Positions 42,692 through 52,603 are shown, numbered from the stretch's first letter. The stretch is 64,000 bases of DNA from an uncultured Lachnospiraceae bacterium (GCA_951801955.1 CATOOV010000002.1:62001-126000), one strand, 5' to 3'. The notes: a model not told the origin generated them from the sequence alone. Program-made: numbers and translations.

Positions 42692-43942
42692 ATGATGACA
42701 GTTGAGTTGATTTGTGTAGGGACAGAACTGCTTTTGGGCAATATTGTAAACACCAATGCGGCTTTTATCTCCGAAAAGTGTGCTATGCTGGGACTTTCCA
42801 TGTATTATCAGAGCGTGGTAGGAGATAATCCTGGTCGTTTGGAAAAACTGTTTGAAACAGCAATCGGACGTTCTGACATAATTATTTTGTCTGGTGGATT
42901 AGGGCCCACGCAAGATGATCTGACCAAGGAGACGGCAGCAAAAGTAATGGGAAAAACTTTGTTAGAAGACCAAAAAGCAAGAGAGGCAGTCAAGACGTTT
43001 ATGGAACGGCGTGACCGCACCATTTCAGATAATAATTGGAAACAAGCGATGGTACCGGAAGGATGTAAGGTACTGTACAATTCTAACGGCACGGCGCCAG
43101 GAATTATTATGGAGGAAGGAAATACAAGGGTAATCCTTCTGCCAGGTCCCCCAAACGAGTTAATTCCCATGTTTGAAGAGCAAGTATATCCTTATCTCCA
43201 TCAATTGCAGCCAGAAATTATCTGTTCCAAAATGATAAAATTATGCGGCATTGGAGAAAGTTTGGCAGAGACAAAAATTATAGATTTAATCGAGGAACAG
43301 TCCAATCCAACGGTGGCGCCTTATGCCAAGACAGGGGAAGTCCATCTGAGGATTACGGCAAGTGCAGAGAGTGAAGAAAAAGCATATCAACTGATCAGAC
43401 CCATGGAAGAAGAATTGAGACAGCGGTTTGGAACGCTGATTTACACAAATGATTCATCAGTGACATTGGAAATTGCTGTGTATCAGTTGTTAAAGGAATA
43501 CCATCTCACAGTAACCACTGCAGAATCCTGCACAGGAGGGCTCCTTGCAGGAAGGTTGGTCAATGTGCCAGGAATTTCAGAATATTTAAAAGAAGGATAT
43601 ATTACCTATTCCAATGAGGCAAAAGAGAAGCTTTTGGGAGTTCCGGCAGAAATATTGAAAGAATATGGGGCTGTCAGCGCACAGACCGCAGAGGCAATGG
43701 CAATGGGAGGTGCAAACGCAGCGGGTGCAGATTTATGTGTGTCTGTTACCGGAATTGCAGGACCAGATGGAGGGACAGAAGAAAAACCTGTTGGACTTGT
43801 ATATATTAGTTGTTTTTATAAGGGCAGAACCTATACAGAAAAAAACCAATACACTGGGAGCCGCAGCAGAATTCGGGAATATTCTGTGGCAAGTGCGCTG
43901 ACGTTGTTACGGAAAGTAATTTTAGACGAGATGGAAGAGTGA
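42692..43942 (+). CDS. cinA: CinA-family protein (nicotinamide-nucleotide amidase type)
   Basis: Two adjacent ATGs (42692, 42695) follow AAAGGATGATGAA. The 416 residues have the molybdopterin-binding-like N-terminal half (MTVELICVGTELLLGNIVNTN, ILSGGLGPTQDDLT) and the C-terminal CinA amidase domain (TTAESCTGGLLAGRLVNVPG, VSVTGIAGPDGGTEEKPVG). This full-length form recycles pyridine nucleotides and is named for competence and damage induction. Its stop codon lies inside leader repeat copy 2. Confidence 0.95.
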   Translation: MMTVELICVGTELLLGNIVNTNAAFISEKCAMLGLSMYYQSVVGDNPGRLEKLFETAIGRSDIIILSGGLGPTQDDLTKETAAKVMGKTLLEDQKAREAVKTFMERRDRTISDNNWKQAMVPEGCKVLYNSNGTAPGIIMEEGNTRVILLPGPPNELIPMFEEQVYPYLHQLQPEIICSKMIKLCGIGESLAETKIIDLIEEQSNPTVAPYAKTGEVHLRITASAESEEKAYQLIRPMEEELRQRFGTLIYTNDSSVTLEIAVYQLLKEYHLTVTTAESCTGGLLAGRLVNVPGISEYLKEGYITYSNEAKEKLLGVPAEILKEYGAVSAQTAEAMAMGGANAAGADLCVSVTGIAGPDGGTEEKPVGLVYISCFYKGRTYTEKNQYTGSRSRIREYSVASALTLLRKVILDEMEE

Positions 43943-44026
43943 AAGAATTTGTTAATCTTTCCACTAACTACCTGTTTGTACCCATAGGGCATGATGTGCT
44001 GAAAAACATACAGAATGGAGGAAACC
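43939..44026 (+). promoter_or_regulatory. Two-hairpin leader repeat with ribosome site, copy 2
   Basis: GTGAAAGAATTTGTTAATC-TTTCCAC is hairpin 1, CTGTTTGT...ACATACAG hairpin 2, with 16 extra bases in its loop relative to copy 3. It ends AATGGAGGAAACC directly before the rsmD ATG 44027. It starts inside the cinA stop codon. Confidence 0.8.
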
Positions 44027-44578
44027 ATGAGAATCATAGCAGGAACGGCTAGAAGCCTGCCACTCAAGACGATTCCGGGAATGGAAACCAGACCCACCAC
44101 AGACCGGATAAAAGAGACATTATTTAATATATTGAATCCCTATCTCTTGGACTGCCAATTTCTGGACTTGTTCGCCGGAAGTGGACAGATAGGGCTGGAA
44201 GCAGTCAGCAGGGGCGCCTCAAAAGCAGTGTTTGTGGAAAACAACAAAAAAGCGGCAGCCTGTATCGAAGAAAATATAAATTTTACGAAATTTACAGATA
44301 ACTGCACCCTGCTTGTCAGGGATGCAGTGACTGCCATCTATCAGATGGAAGGAAGGGAACCGTTTGATCTGGTGTTTCTAGATCCTCCATATGGGAAAGG
44401 GTTGGAGGCAGATGTTTTACAGGCGTTAGCTGCAGCCAGCCTGCTTCATAAAGACAGCCTTATAGTAGTGGAAACTTCCCTGGATACGGATTTGTCATAT
44501 ACCCAGGAGTTGGGATATCAGATTACAAGAGAAAAAACTTATAAAAAAAATCAACATATATTTTTACGGTTACTATAA
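44027..44578 (+). CDS. rsmD: 16S rRNA (guanine-966-N2)-methyltransferase
   Basis: ATG 44027 follows AATGGAGGAAACC and gives 183 residues starting MRIIAGTARSLPLKT, as in RsmD. The SAM-binding motif FLDLFAGSGQIGLEAVSRGA and the catalytic DPPY (LVFLDPPYGKG) are present. It methylates G966 of 16S rRNA. The rsmD-coaD pair is conserved in Firmicutes (ylbH-ylbI in Bacillus). The leader repeat supplies its ribosome site. Confidence 0.95.
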   Translation: MRIIAGTARSLPLKTIPGMETRPTTDRIKETLFNILNPYLLDCQFLDLFAGSGQIGLEAVSRGASKAVFVENNKKAAACIEENINFTKFTDNCTLLVRDAVTAIYQMEGREPFDLVFLDPPYGKGLEADVLQALAAASLLHKDSLIVVETSLDTDLSYTQELGYQITREKTYKKNQHIFLRLL

Positions 44579-44672
44579 AGCCTCCGTTTTGGGGTACGAA
44601 TTCGTGCAGTTTAAAATACTGCAGTCAGGGTACGACAGGAGGTTATTTCAGTAAGCCACATGAGGGCGACAT

Positions 44673-45152
44673 ATGAAGAGAGCGATTTATCCGGGCAGCT
44701 TTGATCCTGTGACATTTGGACATATTGATATGATTGAGCGTTCCGCTAGAATAGTAGATGAACTGGTAGTTGCAGTCTTAAATAATAGTGCAAAAAATCC
44801 ATTGTTTTCTGTAAAAGAACGTGTTAGTATGTTAGAGGAAATAACCCGTCATCTTCCAAATGTAAAGATTACGTTTTTCGATGGTCTTCTAATTGATTAT
44901 GCAAGGAAGATTGAAGCTACTATTATTATCCGCGGGCTTCGGGCGGTAACGGATTTTGAATATGAACTGCAGATTGCCCAGACCAATCGGATTATTAGTG
45001 CGCAGGTAGATACGATATTCCTGACTACCAGTTTGGAATATGCATATTTGAGTTCGACGATTGTGAAGGAGGTTGCATCCTACGGAGGAGACATTTCTCG
45101 TTTTGTACCAAGACAGTTGATGGAAAGAATTTATGAAAAATATAAGAATTAA
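44673..45152 (+). CDS. coaD: Phosphopantetheine adenylyltransferase
   Basis: A 159-residue protein, the normal size, starting [24 protein letters not shown] with the nucleotidyl-transfer TxGH motif, and later [19 protein letters not shown] and [20 protein letters not shown]. It makes dephospho-CoA from phosphopantetheine and ATP. A small hairpin TGCAGT-TTAAAAT-ACTGCA lies upstream at about 44605. Confidence 0.97.
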   Translation: MKRAIYPGSFDPVTFGHIDMIERSARIVDELVVAVLNNSAKNPLFSVKERVSMLEEITRHLPNVKITFFDGLLIDYARKIEATIIIRGLRAVTDFEYELQIAQTNRIISAQVDTIFLTTSLEYAYLSSTIVKEVASYGGDISRFVPRQLMERIYEKYKN

Positions 45153-45165
45153 GGAGTAGTTGTTT

Positions 45166-45783
45166 ATGAGTAGCAGAATCGAGCAGGCAATTGATGAAAT
45201 TGAAGACTTCATTGAGAACTGTAAATATCAGCCGCTTTCCAATACGAAAATTGTTGTAAACAAAGATGAACTGGGAGATTTATTAGCAGAACTTCGACGA
45301 CGGACACCGGATGAGATCAAGCGTTATCAAAAGATGATCAGCAATAAGGAAGCGATTCTCGCAGACGCAAAGGCAAAGGCAGACGCCATTATCTCACAGG
45401 CAGAAGCTAAGACAAAAAACCTGGTCAATGAACATGAGATTATGATGCAGGCTTATGCCCAGGCGAATGAGGTGGTAATGATTGCCAGAGACCAGGCACA
45501 GGAAATTTTGGATAATGCGGCAAATGATGCGCATGAAATCCGAATGGGCGCCATTCAGTATACAGATAACATGTTAGCGAATATAGAAGAAATTATTGCA
45601 AATGCCATGGAAACCAGTAGGGCAAGGACAGAAAATTTATTAAATTCCCTTCAGGGTTGTTATGAAGAGATAGATATTAATCGCAGAGGGCTTCCCACAG
45701 ATTACGACGAAGCAGCCCCGACACAGAAAGAAGAAGCTGCTCCAGAAGAATCCATGTTACATAATATAGATAACCAATATTGA
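45166..45783 (+). CDS. DivIVA-like coiled-coil protein, function not established
   Basis: ATG 45166 follows TTAAGGAGTAGTTGTTT. The 205 residues open with a DivIVA-like segment (IEQAIDEIEDFIENCKYQPLSNTKIVVNKDELGDLLAELRRR), followed by about 100 residues of coiled coil rich in Ala/Glu/Lys (ILADAKAKADAIISQAEAK), then an acidic tail. Relatives are often labelled ATPase subunit H by coiled-coil similarity, which I do not support. It follows coaD by 13 bases and is likely co-transcribed. A cell-pole or envelope scaffold role is possible. Confidence 0.7.
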   Translation: MSSRIEQAIDEIEDFIENCKYQPLSNTKIVVNKDELGDLLAELRRRTPDEIKRYQKMISNKEAILADAKAKADAIISQAEAKTKNLVNEHEIMMQAYAQANEVVMIARDQAQEILDNAANDAHEIRMGAIQYTDNMLANIEEIIANAMETSRARTENLLNSLQGCYEEIDINRRGLPTDYDEAAPTQKEEAAPEESMLHNIDNQY

Positions 45784-45784
45784 T

Positions 45785-46699
45785 TTAATTTACCAGCAGA
45801 ACAGCCAGAAGAACAGAGACGGCTGTTCCCATAACCTTTATCTTAAGATAGGGGAACATGGAAAAACCTGTGTCTTTTACCATGGAAGCAGTTTGAGCAA
45901 AGCCGGATAGCCCACCAAATGCTGTAAATGCTATCATCAGTGGATAGGAAAGCCGAAATCCCAATGCCTGGTTCGCAGTATAAGAAATTCCATTGGTAAT
46001 TTCTGTAAATCCAATGATTAGGCACTTTAACACAGGGCTTTTTATGGGAAGCAGCGTAGTCATTTGTGCAAGTATGGCAAATATCATGATATAACCGCCC
46101 AGCTTTGCCAGTGTCTCAAATCCGTTCATAATGCCGGCATCTATGAGTTGAAAGTTCATGGATGTCGCTTTTTTTTCTGACTCTTCCATTGGAGCAATAA
46201 AACGCTTGTTTCGATTCCAGAGCATATAGAACACCAATGGAGGGACATACAGGATTAGATATGTAGCGATCCGTATTTGCGGCATATTAAGGCTTTCATT
46301 TAATATAAAACTTCCAATAAATATGGGGCTGATATTATTGCAGACACAGAACAGCCTCTGTCCCTCTTCTTTGGACATTTTTCCAGACAGGACCAAATCT
46401 GCTGTAATCTTGCTTCCCATGGGAAATCCAAAAAGCAGCCCTGCAGTAAGGGGAAAGATGCCAGCGCTGCTGATTGGGAATAGATGCTTTAAAATACGAT
46501 GTACAGCAAGGGCAAAGCGGTCTAAAATCCCAGACTGGATGAAGATATAGGAAAGTATGGAAAAAGGCAGCAATGTTGGAAGCATTTTTTCATACCAGAG
46601 ATTTAAACCTATGGAAGCCGCCTGAACGGATTCAGCAGGAAATCCCAGAATATAAAACAAAAATCCGATTAAAATAATAAGGTACATGATTTTTTTCAT
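45785..46699 (-). CDS. ylbJ: Sporulation integral membrane protein YlbJ
   Basis: The 304 residues have about eight membrane helices and the nucleoside-recognition-like fold: LWYEKMLPTLLPFSILSYIFI near residue 35, and FPLTAGLLFGFPMGSKITADLVLSGKMSKEEGQRLFCVCNNISPIFI. The location beside rsmD-coaD matches ylbH-ylbI-ylbJ of Bacillus, though on the opposite strand here. YlbJ is needed for spore cortex formation. The stop is one base from the coiled-coil gene on the other strand. No clear ribosome site precedes ATG 46699. Confidence 0.9.
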   Translation of the reverse strand: MKKIMYLIILIGFLFYILGFPAESVQAASIGLNLWYEKMLPTLLPFSILSYIFIQSGILDRFALAVHRILKHLFPISSAGIFPLTAGLLFGFPMGSKITADLVLSGKMSKEEGQRLFCVCNNISPIFIGSFILNESLNMPQIRIATYLILYVPPLVFYMLWNRNKRFIAPMEESEKKATSMNFQLIDAGIMNGFETLAKLGGYIMIFAILAQMTTLLPIKSPVLKCLIIGFTEITNGISYTANQALGFRLSYPLMIAFTAFGGLSGFAQTASMVKDTGFSMFPYLKIKVMGTAVSVLLAVLLVN

Positions 46700-46749
46700 A
46701 GTTTATTTTATGAACCAGTCACATAAATATACCAATATAGGAGGTTATC

Positions 46750-48204
46750 ATGAAAATTTGTGAACAATTAGAACCACAAAAAGTATTTTCATTTTTTGAG
46801 GAAATTTGCCAGATCCCCCATGGCTCACGAAATACTAAGGAGATCAGCGACTACTGTGTTGCATTTGCCAAGTCCCGTGGTTTGAAGTATATTCAGGACG
46901 AGAATAATAATGTGATTATTTTTAAAGATGCTTCCCCAGGGTATGAAAATGCAAAACCGGTAATTATCCAAGGGCATATGGATATGGTATGTGAAAAAGA
47001 ACCAGATGTGGAGATTGATTTTGAGAAAGATGGGCTTATGTTATATGTAGATGGGGATTTTTTGAAGGCACGTGGAACGACTCTTGGAGGAGATGATGGA
47101 ATTGCACTTTCTTATGCCTTTGCCATATTAGATGATGATTCCCTGTGCCATCCTCCTCTTGAAGTAGTGATTACAGTAGATGAAGAAATTGGGATGCTGG
47201 GGGCTGAAGCCATTGACATTTCCATGTTAAAGGGAAAAAAACTTTTGAATATTGATTCTGAGGAGGAAGGCATTTTTCTTACAAGCTGTGCTGGGGGGCT
47301 GCAGGCAGATTGCCGTCTTCCGGTATCAAGGATAGAAGCAGAAGGAATTTGTTATGAAATCCAAGTCACAGGACTGCAAGGAGGGCATTCTGGCGTTGAG
47401 ATTCATAAAGAACGCGGAAATGCCATTGTACTATTAGGAAGGGTGTTGGATTCCCTGAGCAGTGAAATCCCATTTGCGATAGACCATTTAGAAGGCGGAT
47501 TAAAAGATAATGCGATTCCAAGGGAGACAAAGGCAGTTATTCTTCTGGAGTCTGACGAATTGGAAGCAAAACTGGCACAGCAAATCAGTAAATTGGAACA
47601 GGAATTGAAAAAAGAATTTCAGACTTCTGATCCAGAGATAGCCCTTTTATGTAAAAAGTTAGGGCAGGGTAAGAAGTCTGTCTTGCACAGGTCCTCCGCT
47701 GTCAAAACTTTGTTCCTGCTGCGCACAATGCCCAATGGCGTACAGCACATGAGCATGGACGTGGAGGGATTGGTGGAAACCTCTTTGAATGTTGGAATTA
47801 TGAAGATGTCACAGGATATGTTGCTTTTGTGTTTTTCCGTGAGGAGCAGTGTCACCAGCCGAAAATATGAGTTGGCAAACCGCCTCAAATTCCTTTTTGA
47901 ATTTTTGGGCGGCGAGGCTGTAATTGGCGGAGATTATCCGGCGTGGGAGTATCATGCAAATTCCCCGTTGCGGGAACTGATAACAGGGACATATCGTGAC
48001 TTATTTGGCAAAGAGCCAAAGATAGAGGCAATCCACGCTGGTTTGGAATGTGGAATTTTATCAGGAAAAATTTCAGAATTGGACTGCATCTCTTTTGGAC
48101 CAGATATTTTCGATATTCATACACCAAAAGAGCGGTTAAGCATTTCCTCTACAGAAAGAGTCTGGAAACTTCTTGTAGAATTTTTGAAACGATCTAACGA
48201 ATAA
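46750..48204 (+). CDS. pepD: Aminoacyl-histidine dipeptidase (M20 family)
   Basis: ATG 46750 follows ATAGGAGGTTATC. The 484 residues carry the M20 metal sites: GHMDMVCEK, GTTLGGDDGIALSYAFAIL, DEEIGMLGAE and the dimerisation-domain motif GLQGGHSGVEIH. It cleaves Xaa-His dipeptides (carnosine-like) in the cytosol. It is divergent from ylbJ and 11 bases upstream of the M23 gene. Confidence 0.95.
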   Translation: MKICEQLEPQKVFSFFEEICQIPHGSRNTKEISDYCVAFAKSRGLKYIQDENNNVIIFKDASPGYENAKPVIIQGHMDMVCEKEPDVEIDFEKDGLMLYVDGDFLKARGTTLGGDDGIALSYAFAILDDDSLCHPPLEVVITVDEEIGMLGAEAIDISMLKGKKLLNIDSEEEGIFLTSCAGGLQADCRLPVSRIEAEGICYEIQVTGLQGGHSGVEIHKERGNAIVLLGRVLDSLSSEIPFAIDHLEGGLKDNAIPRETKAVILLESDELEAKLAQQISKLEQELKKEFQTSDPEIALLCKKLGQGKKSVLHRSSAVKTLFLLRTMPNGVQHMSMDVEGLVETSLNVGIMKMSQDMLLLCFSVRSSVTSRKYELANRLKFLFEFLGGEAVIGGDYPAWEYHANSPLRELITGTYRDLFGKEPKIEAIHAGLECGILSGKISELDCISFGPDIFDIHTPKERLSISSTERVWKLLVEFLKRSNE

Positions 48205-48215
48205 AAAAGGGGCTT

Positions 48216-49055
48216 ATGAAATTTTGTAAAAAGGCAGTGATCCATTTATTGGCTATTACCGCAATCCTCTGTTTTATTACCACGCTGACCGGGCATATAC
48301 AGGAGATTGCAAAGATCACCCACCTTTTGGATGAAGAAGATACCATAGGACTTTTGCGCCAACAGCAAGTTCCAACAGAACAATATAAGGAATTTCAGAA
48401 ATATGAGAAAAAATCTGATTTTTCCAGATATGATTACCTTGTTGCGCATATTTTAACGGAAAAAACAAAAAAAAAGGAATTGGATGAATACCTGCAACTG
48501 TTATACCAATATCATTCCCAGGGGATTCGAAATATGAAAAAGCTGGAATATGCTGTTTGGAAAGACCTGGAATACTTTCCAATTCCGCTTTCCAAATCAG
48601 AGAATGGTTTGACCACTTCATTTGAAAATTCATGGCTGTTTGATCGAAATTTTGGTGGAAACCGGGGGCATGAAGGCACTGATATTATGGCTTCCCAGAA
48701 TGAACGGGGACGCTATCCAGTGATCAGTATGACAGAAGGTGTAATCGAAAAGGTTGGATGGCTGGAACTGGGAGGCTACCGTATTGGCGTCCGTTCTCCC
48801 AACGGAGGTTATTTTTACTATGCACATCTGTATGATTATGCCAAAGATTTTCAGGTAGGAGACGAAATAAAAGCTGGAGAGCTGCTTGGTTTTATGGGAG
48901 ACAGCGGATATGGGGCAGAAGGAACAGTAGGAAAATTTGCAGTCCATTTGCATGTTGGAATTTATATCAATGATGAGGCAGGCAAGGAGATTAGTGTCAA
49001 CCCCTATTGGGTATTAAAGTGGATGCAGCCGAAGCGATTGTATTATAACTATTGA
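48216..49055 (+). CDS. M23-family peptidase with one membrane helix
   Basis: ATG 48216 lies 11 bases after pepD. An N-terminal hydrophobic helix (AVIHLLAITAILCFITTLTG) places the rest outside the membrane. The C-terminal LytM domain (about 145-275) has the metal and catalytic residues: NRGHEGTDIM and HLHVGIYIND. These enzymes cut peptide cross-links in peptidoglycan. The layout also fits clostridial SpoIIQ, which keeps these motifs and pairs with SpoIIIAH. With no spore gene next to it, this is only a possibility. Confidence 0.85.
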   Translation: MKFCKKAVIHLLAITAILCFITTLTGHIQEIAKITHLLDEEDTIGLLRQQQVPTEQYKEFQKYEKKSDFSRYDYLVAHILTEKTKKKELDEYLQLLYQYHSQGIRNMKKLEYAVWKDLEYFPIPLSKSENGLTTSFENSWLFDRNFGGNRGHEGTDIMASQNERGRYPVISMTEGVIEKVGWLELGGYRIGVRSPNGGYFYYAHLYDYAKDFQVGDEIKAGELLGFMGDSGYGAEGTVGKFAVHLHVGIYINDEAGKEISVNPYWVLKWMQPKRLYYNY

Positions 49056-49149
49056 AATTTTGCGTTATTTGATTTTGCCAGCATAGCAAAGCCGTGCCTT
49101 GCAGCAAGGACTCTGTCTTGAATATAAGCAAAAATGGGAAGGAAGAGAG

Positions 49150-49905
49150 ATGCAGTTACGATTGGATAAGTACCTGGCAGATATGGGGATTGGAACCCGC
49201 AGTGAAGTAAAACAGTACATACGCAAAAAATTGATTCAGGTTAATGGGCAATTACCCTGTGGTCCAGAACAGAAAGTGGTTCCTGGACAGGACCATATTA
49301 TTTTCCAGGGCAAAGAAATCATATACTTGGATTATGAGTATTTTATGTTCCATAAGCCCCAAGGCTGTGTCTGTGCAACTATGGATCCAAAGTATCCAAC
49401 GGTGCTGGATTACATTACAGAGAAAAACCGGAAGGATTTATTTCCGGTAGGCAGGCTGGATCTAGATACGGAAGGGCTTTTGCTGATTACAAATGACGGT
49501 GCTTTATCCCATAACCTGCTGGCGCCGGGCAGGCACGTGCCCAAGACTTATTATGCAAGAGTGGAAGGAAATGTGACCCAGGAAGATGTAAAGTGTTTTC
49601 AAGATGGAGTGGATATTGGGGAAAAACGTAATACCCTGCCTGCACAACTGCATATTTTATCTTCCATCCAACAACCTCCAGACACAGAAAATTGGATTTC
49701 AGAAATACAACTGACCCTTACAGAAGGCAAATATCATCAGGTAAAGCGGATGTTTGAAGCTGTGGGAAAGAAAGTTCTTTATCTAAAGCGAATTTCTATG
49801 GGGAAATTAAAACTGGACGATTCTCTTCAGCCTGGAGATTATCGGAGGCTTACCGAAGAAGAAATTTATTTGTTAAAAAACCATTTTGAAAGGAGAAGGC
49901 TATGA
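49150..49905 (+). CDS. RsuA/RluB-type pseudouridine synthase
   Basis: ATG 49150 follows GGAAGGAAGAGAG. The track start is 51 bases earlier and has no ribosome site. The 251 residues have an S4 RNA-binding domain (LRLDKYLADMGIGTRSEVKQYIRKKLIQVNG) and the catalytic Asp in PVGRLDLDTEGLLLITND, typical of the RsuA family. The target is one rRNA uridine, 16S or 23S; which one cannot be told. Overlaps degV by four bases. Confidence 0.93.
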   Translation: MQLRLDKYLADMGIGTRSEVKQYIRKKLIQVNGQLPCGPEQKVVPGQDHIIFQGKEIIYLDYEYFMFHKPQGCVCATMDPKYPTVLDYITEKNRKDLFPVGRLDLDTEGLLLITNDGALSHNLLAPGRHVPKTYYARVEGNVTQEDVKCFQDGVDIGEKRNTLPAQLHILSSIQQPPDTENWISEIQLTLTEGKYHQVKRMFEAVGKKVLYLKRISMGKLKLDDSLQPGDYRRLTEEEIYLLKNHFERRRL

Positions 49906-50780
49906 AAAAAGTTGGAATTATTACGGACAGCCACAGCGGTATTACGCAGAAACAGGCTGAGGAGCTTGGAATATTTGTCCTTCCTATGCCCTTTTATTTT
50001 GGGGAAGAATGTTACTATGAAGATGTCACGTTAAGCCGGGAGGAATTTTTTGAAAAACTCAATTCTGGCATAAGAGTTTCAACCTCACAGCCTTCTCCCG
50101 CAGATGTAATGAAGATATGGGATGATGGATTGAAACAATTTGAGCAGATTGTATATATTCCAATCAGCAGTGGCCTTAGCGGTTCTTGTGCCAGTGCATC
50201 CAGTCTTGCACAAGAGGAACCCTATAAAGATAAAGTATTTGTGGTAGACAATGGGAGGGTATCTAGCCCATTGCACCGCTCAGTTCTGGATGCTCTGGAG
50301 CTTGCCGACGAGGGGTATCAGGGGGCAGAAATTCAGGAAATTTTAGAAGCTGCACGAGATAAAATGGTAATTTATGTAGCGGTAGAGACATTGGCACATC
50401 TAAAAAATGGAGGGAGGATTTCCCCAACTACAGCCGCATTGGGAACTGTATTGAACATAAAACCTGTCTTAAAATTCGATGTGGGAACGCTGGACGCTTT
50501 TAAAAAATGCCGTGGCTTTGCCAATGCCAGAAAGACTATGCTCGCGGCTATGCGCCACGACCTGGAAACTACATTTCATGAATGGTATGAAAAAGGAGAA
50601 GTGTCTCTTTTGGCTGCTTCCAGCTCTTCGCCAATGGTTACGCAAGAATGGCTTGCAGAAATTCAGGAGGCTTTCCCAGATATGGAGGTTATGTGTGACA
50701 ACCTTTCCCTTGGGGTTTCCTGCCATATCGGACCAGGAGGTCTTGGAATTGGATGTAGCTGCCGTCCAAAAAGAAAGTGA
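49902..50780 (+). CDS. DegV-family fatty acid-binding protein
   Basis: ATG 49902 lies inside the end of the pseudouridine synthase gene (ATGA overlap) after GAAAGGAGAAGGCT. The 292 residues show DegV marks: ITDSHSGIT, RVSTSQPSPADVM and IPISSGLSGSCASA, which form the fatty-acid pocket. DegV/FakB proteins present fatty acids to the FakA kinase. No fakA is nearby. A small hairpin follows the stop. Confidence 0.92.
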   Translation: MKKVGIITDSHSGITQKQAEELGIFVLPMPFYFGEECYYEDVTLSREEFFEKLNSGIRVSTSQPSPADVMKIWDDGLKQFEQIVYIPISSGLSGSCASASSLAQEEPYKDKVFVVDNGRVSSPLHRSVLDALELADEGYQGAEIQEILEAARDKMVIYVAVETLAHLKNGGRISPTTAALGTVLNIKPVLKFDVGTLDAFKKCRGFANARKTMLAAMRHDLETTFHEWYEKGEVSLLAASSSSPMVTQEWLAEIQEAFPDMEVMCDNLSLGVSCHIGPGGLGIGCSCRPKRK

Positions 50781-50974
50781 AGAAGGAATTCCTTTTCACC
50801 GATATAAATATTATACAAGACACAAGTACAGGACGCTAGGAATTATAAAAGCAGAGTGTATCTCATATGAGGATCCTGGCACACCACAGATATAAATTTG
50901 TTTACCCATCACCCTATGGAAGCGGGGCATATCTTATCTGAGATACCTAAAATAAGTTTTAGGGAGGTGCAAAT

Positions 50975-51793
50975 ATGTTACCAGTAATCGGAACGGTCCA
51001 TAATGCTGTGAAATTGGCAAAGCTGGATCGGGAATGGCAGCAAAAGAAGGAAAAAGAAGAGAAGAAGAAATTAGTAGAAATGACTCCCCAGGAAAGGGAA
51101 CTCCATCGTTATCAGGAAGACCTGGCAAAAATGCGTGAGAGTAACCAGATGTCAGGGATTGATGCCAAAGTAAAATCAGGTGCAGACTTATCTCCAGAGG
51201 AACTGAAATATCTAAAAGAAAAAAAGCCGGAAGCTTATCGGGAATATCAGGAATTAAAACAGGAACAGGAGGCATATAAGGAAAAGTTGAAATCCTGCAG
51301 AACGAAAGACGAAGTAGACGAATTAAAATTTACAAAGTTAGGGGAATTTATGTCTTCTGCAAAAAAGATCAGCAGCAATCCCAATATTCCAAAAGCAAAA
51401 AAACTGGCGTTGATGGAGAAACTTTTGAAAAGAGCTGCAGGGATAGAAAAAATCCATATTGAGTTTACAAAGACAGTGCAATATCAGGAACTTCCCACAG
51501 AGGAGGAACTGACAGAGAAGGTGACAAAGAAAGCTCTTTTTGACGCTGTCCAACAGGAAGAACCAGTGGATATCAAACAGCAAGAAGTAGAATCGGAACC
51601 CGATTCGGACGCTGAGATGGGAGAGGATTTGAACATTGTCTTAAAACCTGAGCCTAAGAAGGAAAACAAAGAAACGAAAGATTTGAAGATAGATTTCAAA
51701 GCAGATTTTGATGAAGTATATTCATTTTTGAAAGATTATCTTACAAAAGACAGACCAATTGGATATGGTCTCGAATATCAAATGGAGCGATAA
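50975..51793 (+). CDS. Coiled-coil protein, unknown function
   Basis: ATG 50975 follows TTAGGGAGGTGCAAAT. The 272 residues are highly charged and mostly helical. There is a Lys/Glu coiled coil (QQKKEKEEKKKLVEMTPQERELHRYQEDLAKMR), a middle with KSGADLSPEELKYLKEKKPEAYREYQELK, and an acidic end. No signal peptide, membrane segment or cysteine cluster is seen. It precedes the HAD gene by five bases and is probably co-transcribed. I do not recognise a characterised family. Confidence 0.75.
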   Translation: MLPVIGTVHNAVKLAKLDREWQQKKEKEEKKKLVEMTPQERELHRYQEDLAKMRESNQMSGIDAKVKSGADLSPEELKYLKEKKPEAYREYQELKQEQEAYKEKLKSCRTKDEVDELKFTKLGEFMSSAKKISSNPNIPKAKKLALMEKLLKRAAGIEKIHIEFTKTVQYQELPTEEELTEKVTKKALFDAVQQEEPVDIKQQEVESEPDSDAEMGEDLNIVLKPEPKKENKETKDLKIDFKADFDEVYSFLKDYLTKDRPIGYGLEYQMER

Positions 51794-51798
51794 AAGTT

Positions 51799-52464
51799 AT
51801 GTTAAACAATATAGAATCCATTATTTTCGATTTGGATGGAACACTGGTGGACTCCATGTGGCTGTGGCACGACATTGATGTGGAATTTTTGGAAAAACGA
51901 GGATTGTCGCTTCCCCAAACGTATCAGCATGAGATCGAAGGTATGAGTTTTACAGAAACGGCTGTCTATACCAAAGAGTTGTTTCATTTAGAGGATAGCG
52001 TGGAAGAGTTAAAATCCATCTGGAATCGAATGGCAATTGAAAAATATATGAATGAAGTGCCTTTTAAACCTGGAGCACAGGAATTTCTGCACTATTGCAG
52101 AAAACAAAATATTACGTTAGGCATCGCCACAAGTAATTCCAGAGAACTGGTAGACGCCGTGGTGTCGGCGCTTGATTTTGGAGACTGTATTCAGGAGATT
52201 GTGACCTCATGCGAAGTGGAACATGGAAAGCCAGCTCCTGATGTCTATTTGGAAGCAGCAAAAAGACTTTCTGTCCTGCCAGATCGCTGTCTGGTATTTG
52301 AAGATGTTCCTATGGGAATCCGTGCGGGGAAAAATGCAGGGATGCAGGTGTGCGCAGTGGAAGATCCTTTTTCTATGCCTCAGACAGAGGAAAAGCGCAG
52401 GCTTGCAGATTACTATATTACGAGCTATGAACAAGTATTAAACAATACATATGAAGTTCTGTAA
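51799..52464 (+). CDS. HAD-superfamily phosphatase (beta-phosphoglucomutase-like)
   Basis: The 221 residues carry HAD motif I FDLDGTLVDS (nucleophile Asp), motif II in IATSNS, a Lys in HGKPAPDVYLEA, and motif IV FEDVPMGIRAGKNAGM. The helical cap after motif I puts it in the subclass with phosphoglycolate phosphatases and beta-phosphoglucomutase. The substrate is unknown. It follows the coiled-coil gene by five bases. Confidence 0.92.
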   Translation: MLNNIESIIFDLDGTLVDSMWLWHDIDVEFLEKRGLSLPQTYQHEIEGMSFTETAVYTKELFHLEDSVEELKSIWNRMAIEKYMNEVPFKPGAQEFLHYCRKQNITLGIATSNSRELVDAVVSALDFGDCIQEIVTSCEVEHGKPAPDVYLEAAKRLSVLPDRCLVFEDVPMGIRAGKNAGMQVCAVEDPFSMPQTEEKRRLADYYITSYEQVLNNTYEVL

Positions 52465-52603
52465 TTCAAAACGCCATCAGCGTTCCTGCGGCGGCACACA
52501 TGTTGGTTTTGCAGCATCTGTAAACATATAAAGGGAAAGATTTTAAGATTTGACGCAGAATATGCGTGACTTCAATCTGAAATAAACAGAACAGGAGACT
52601 GCC

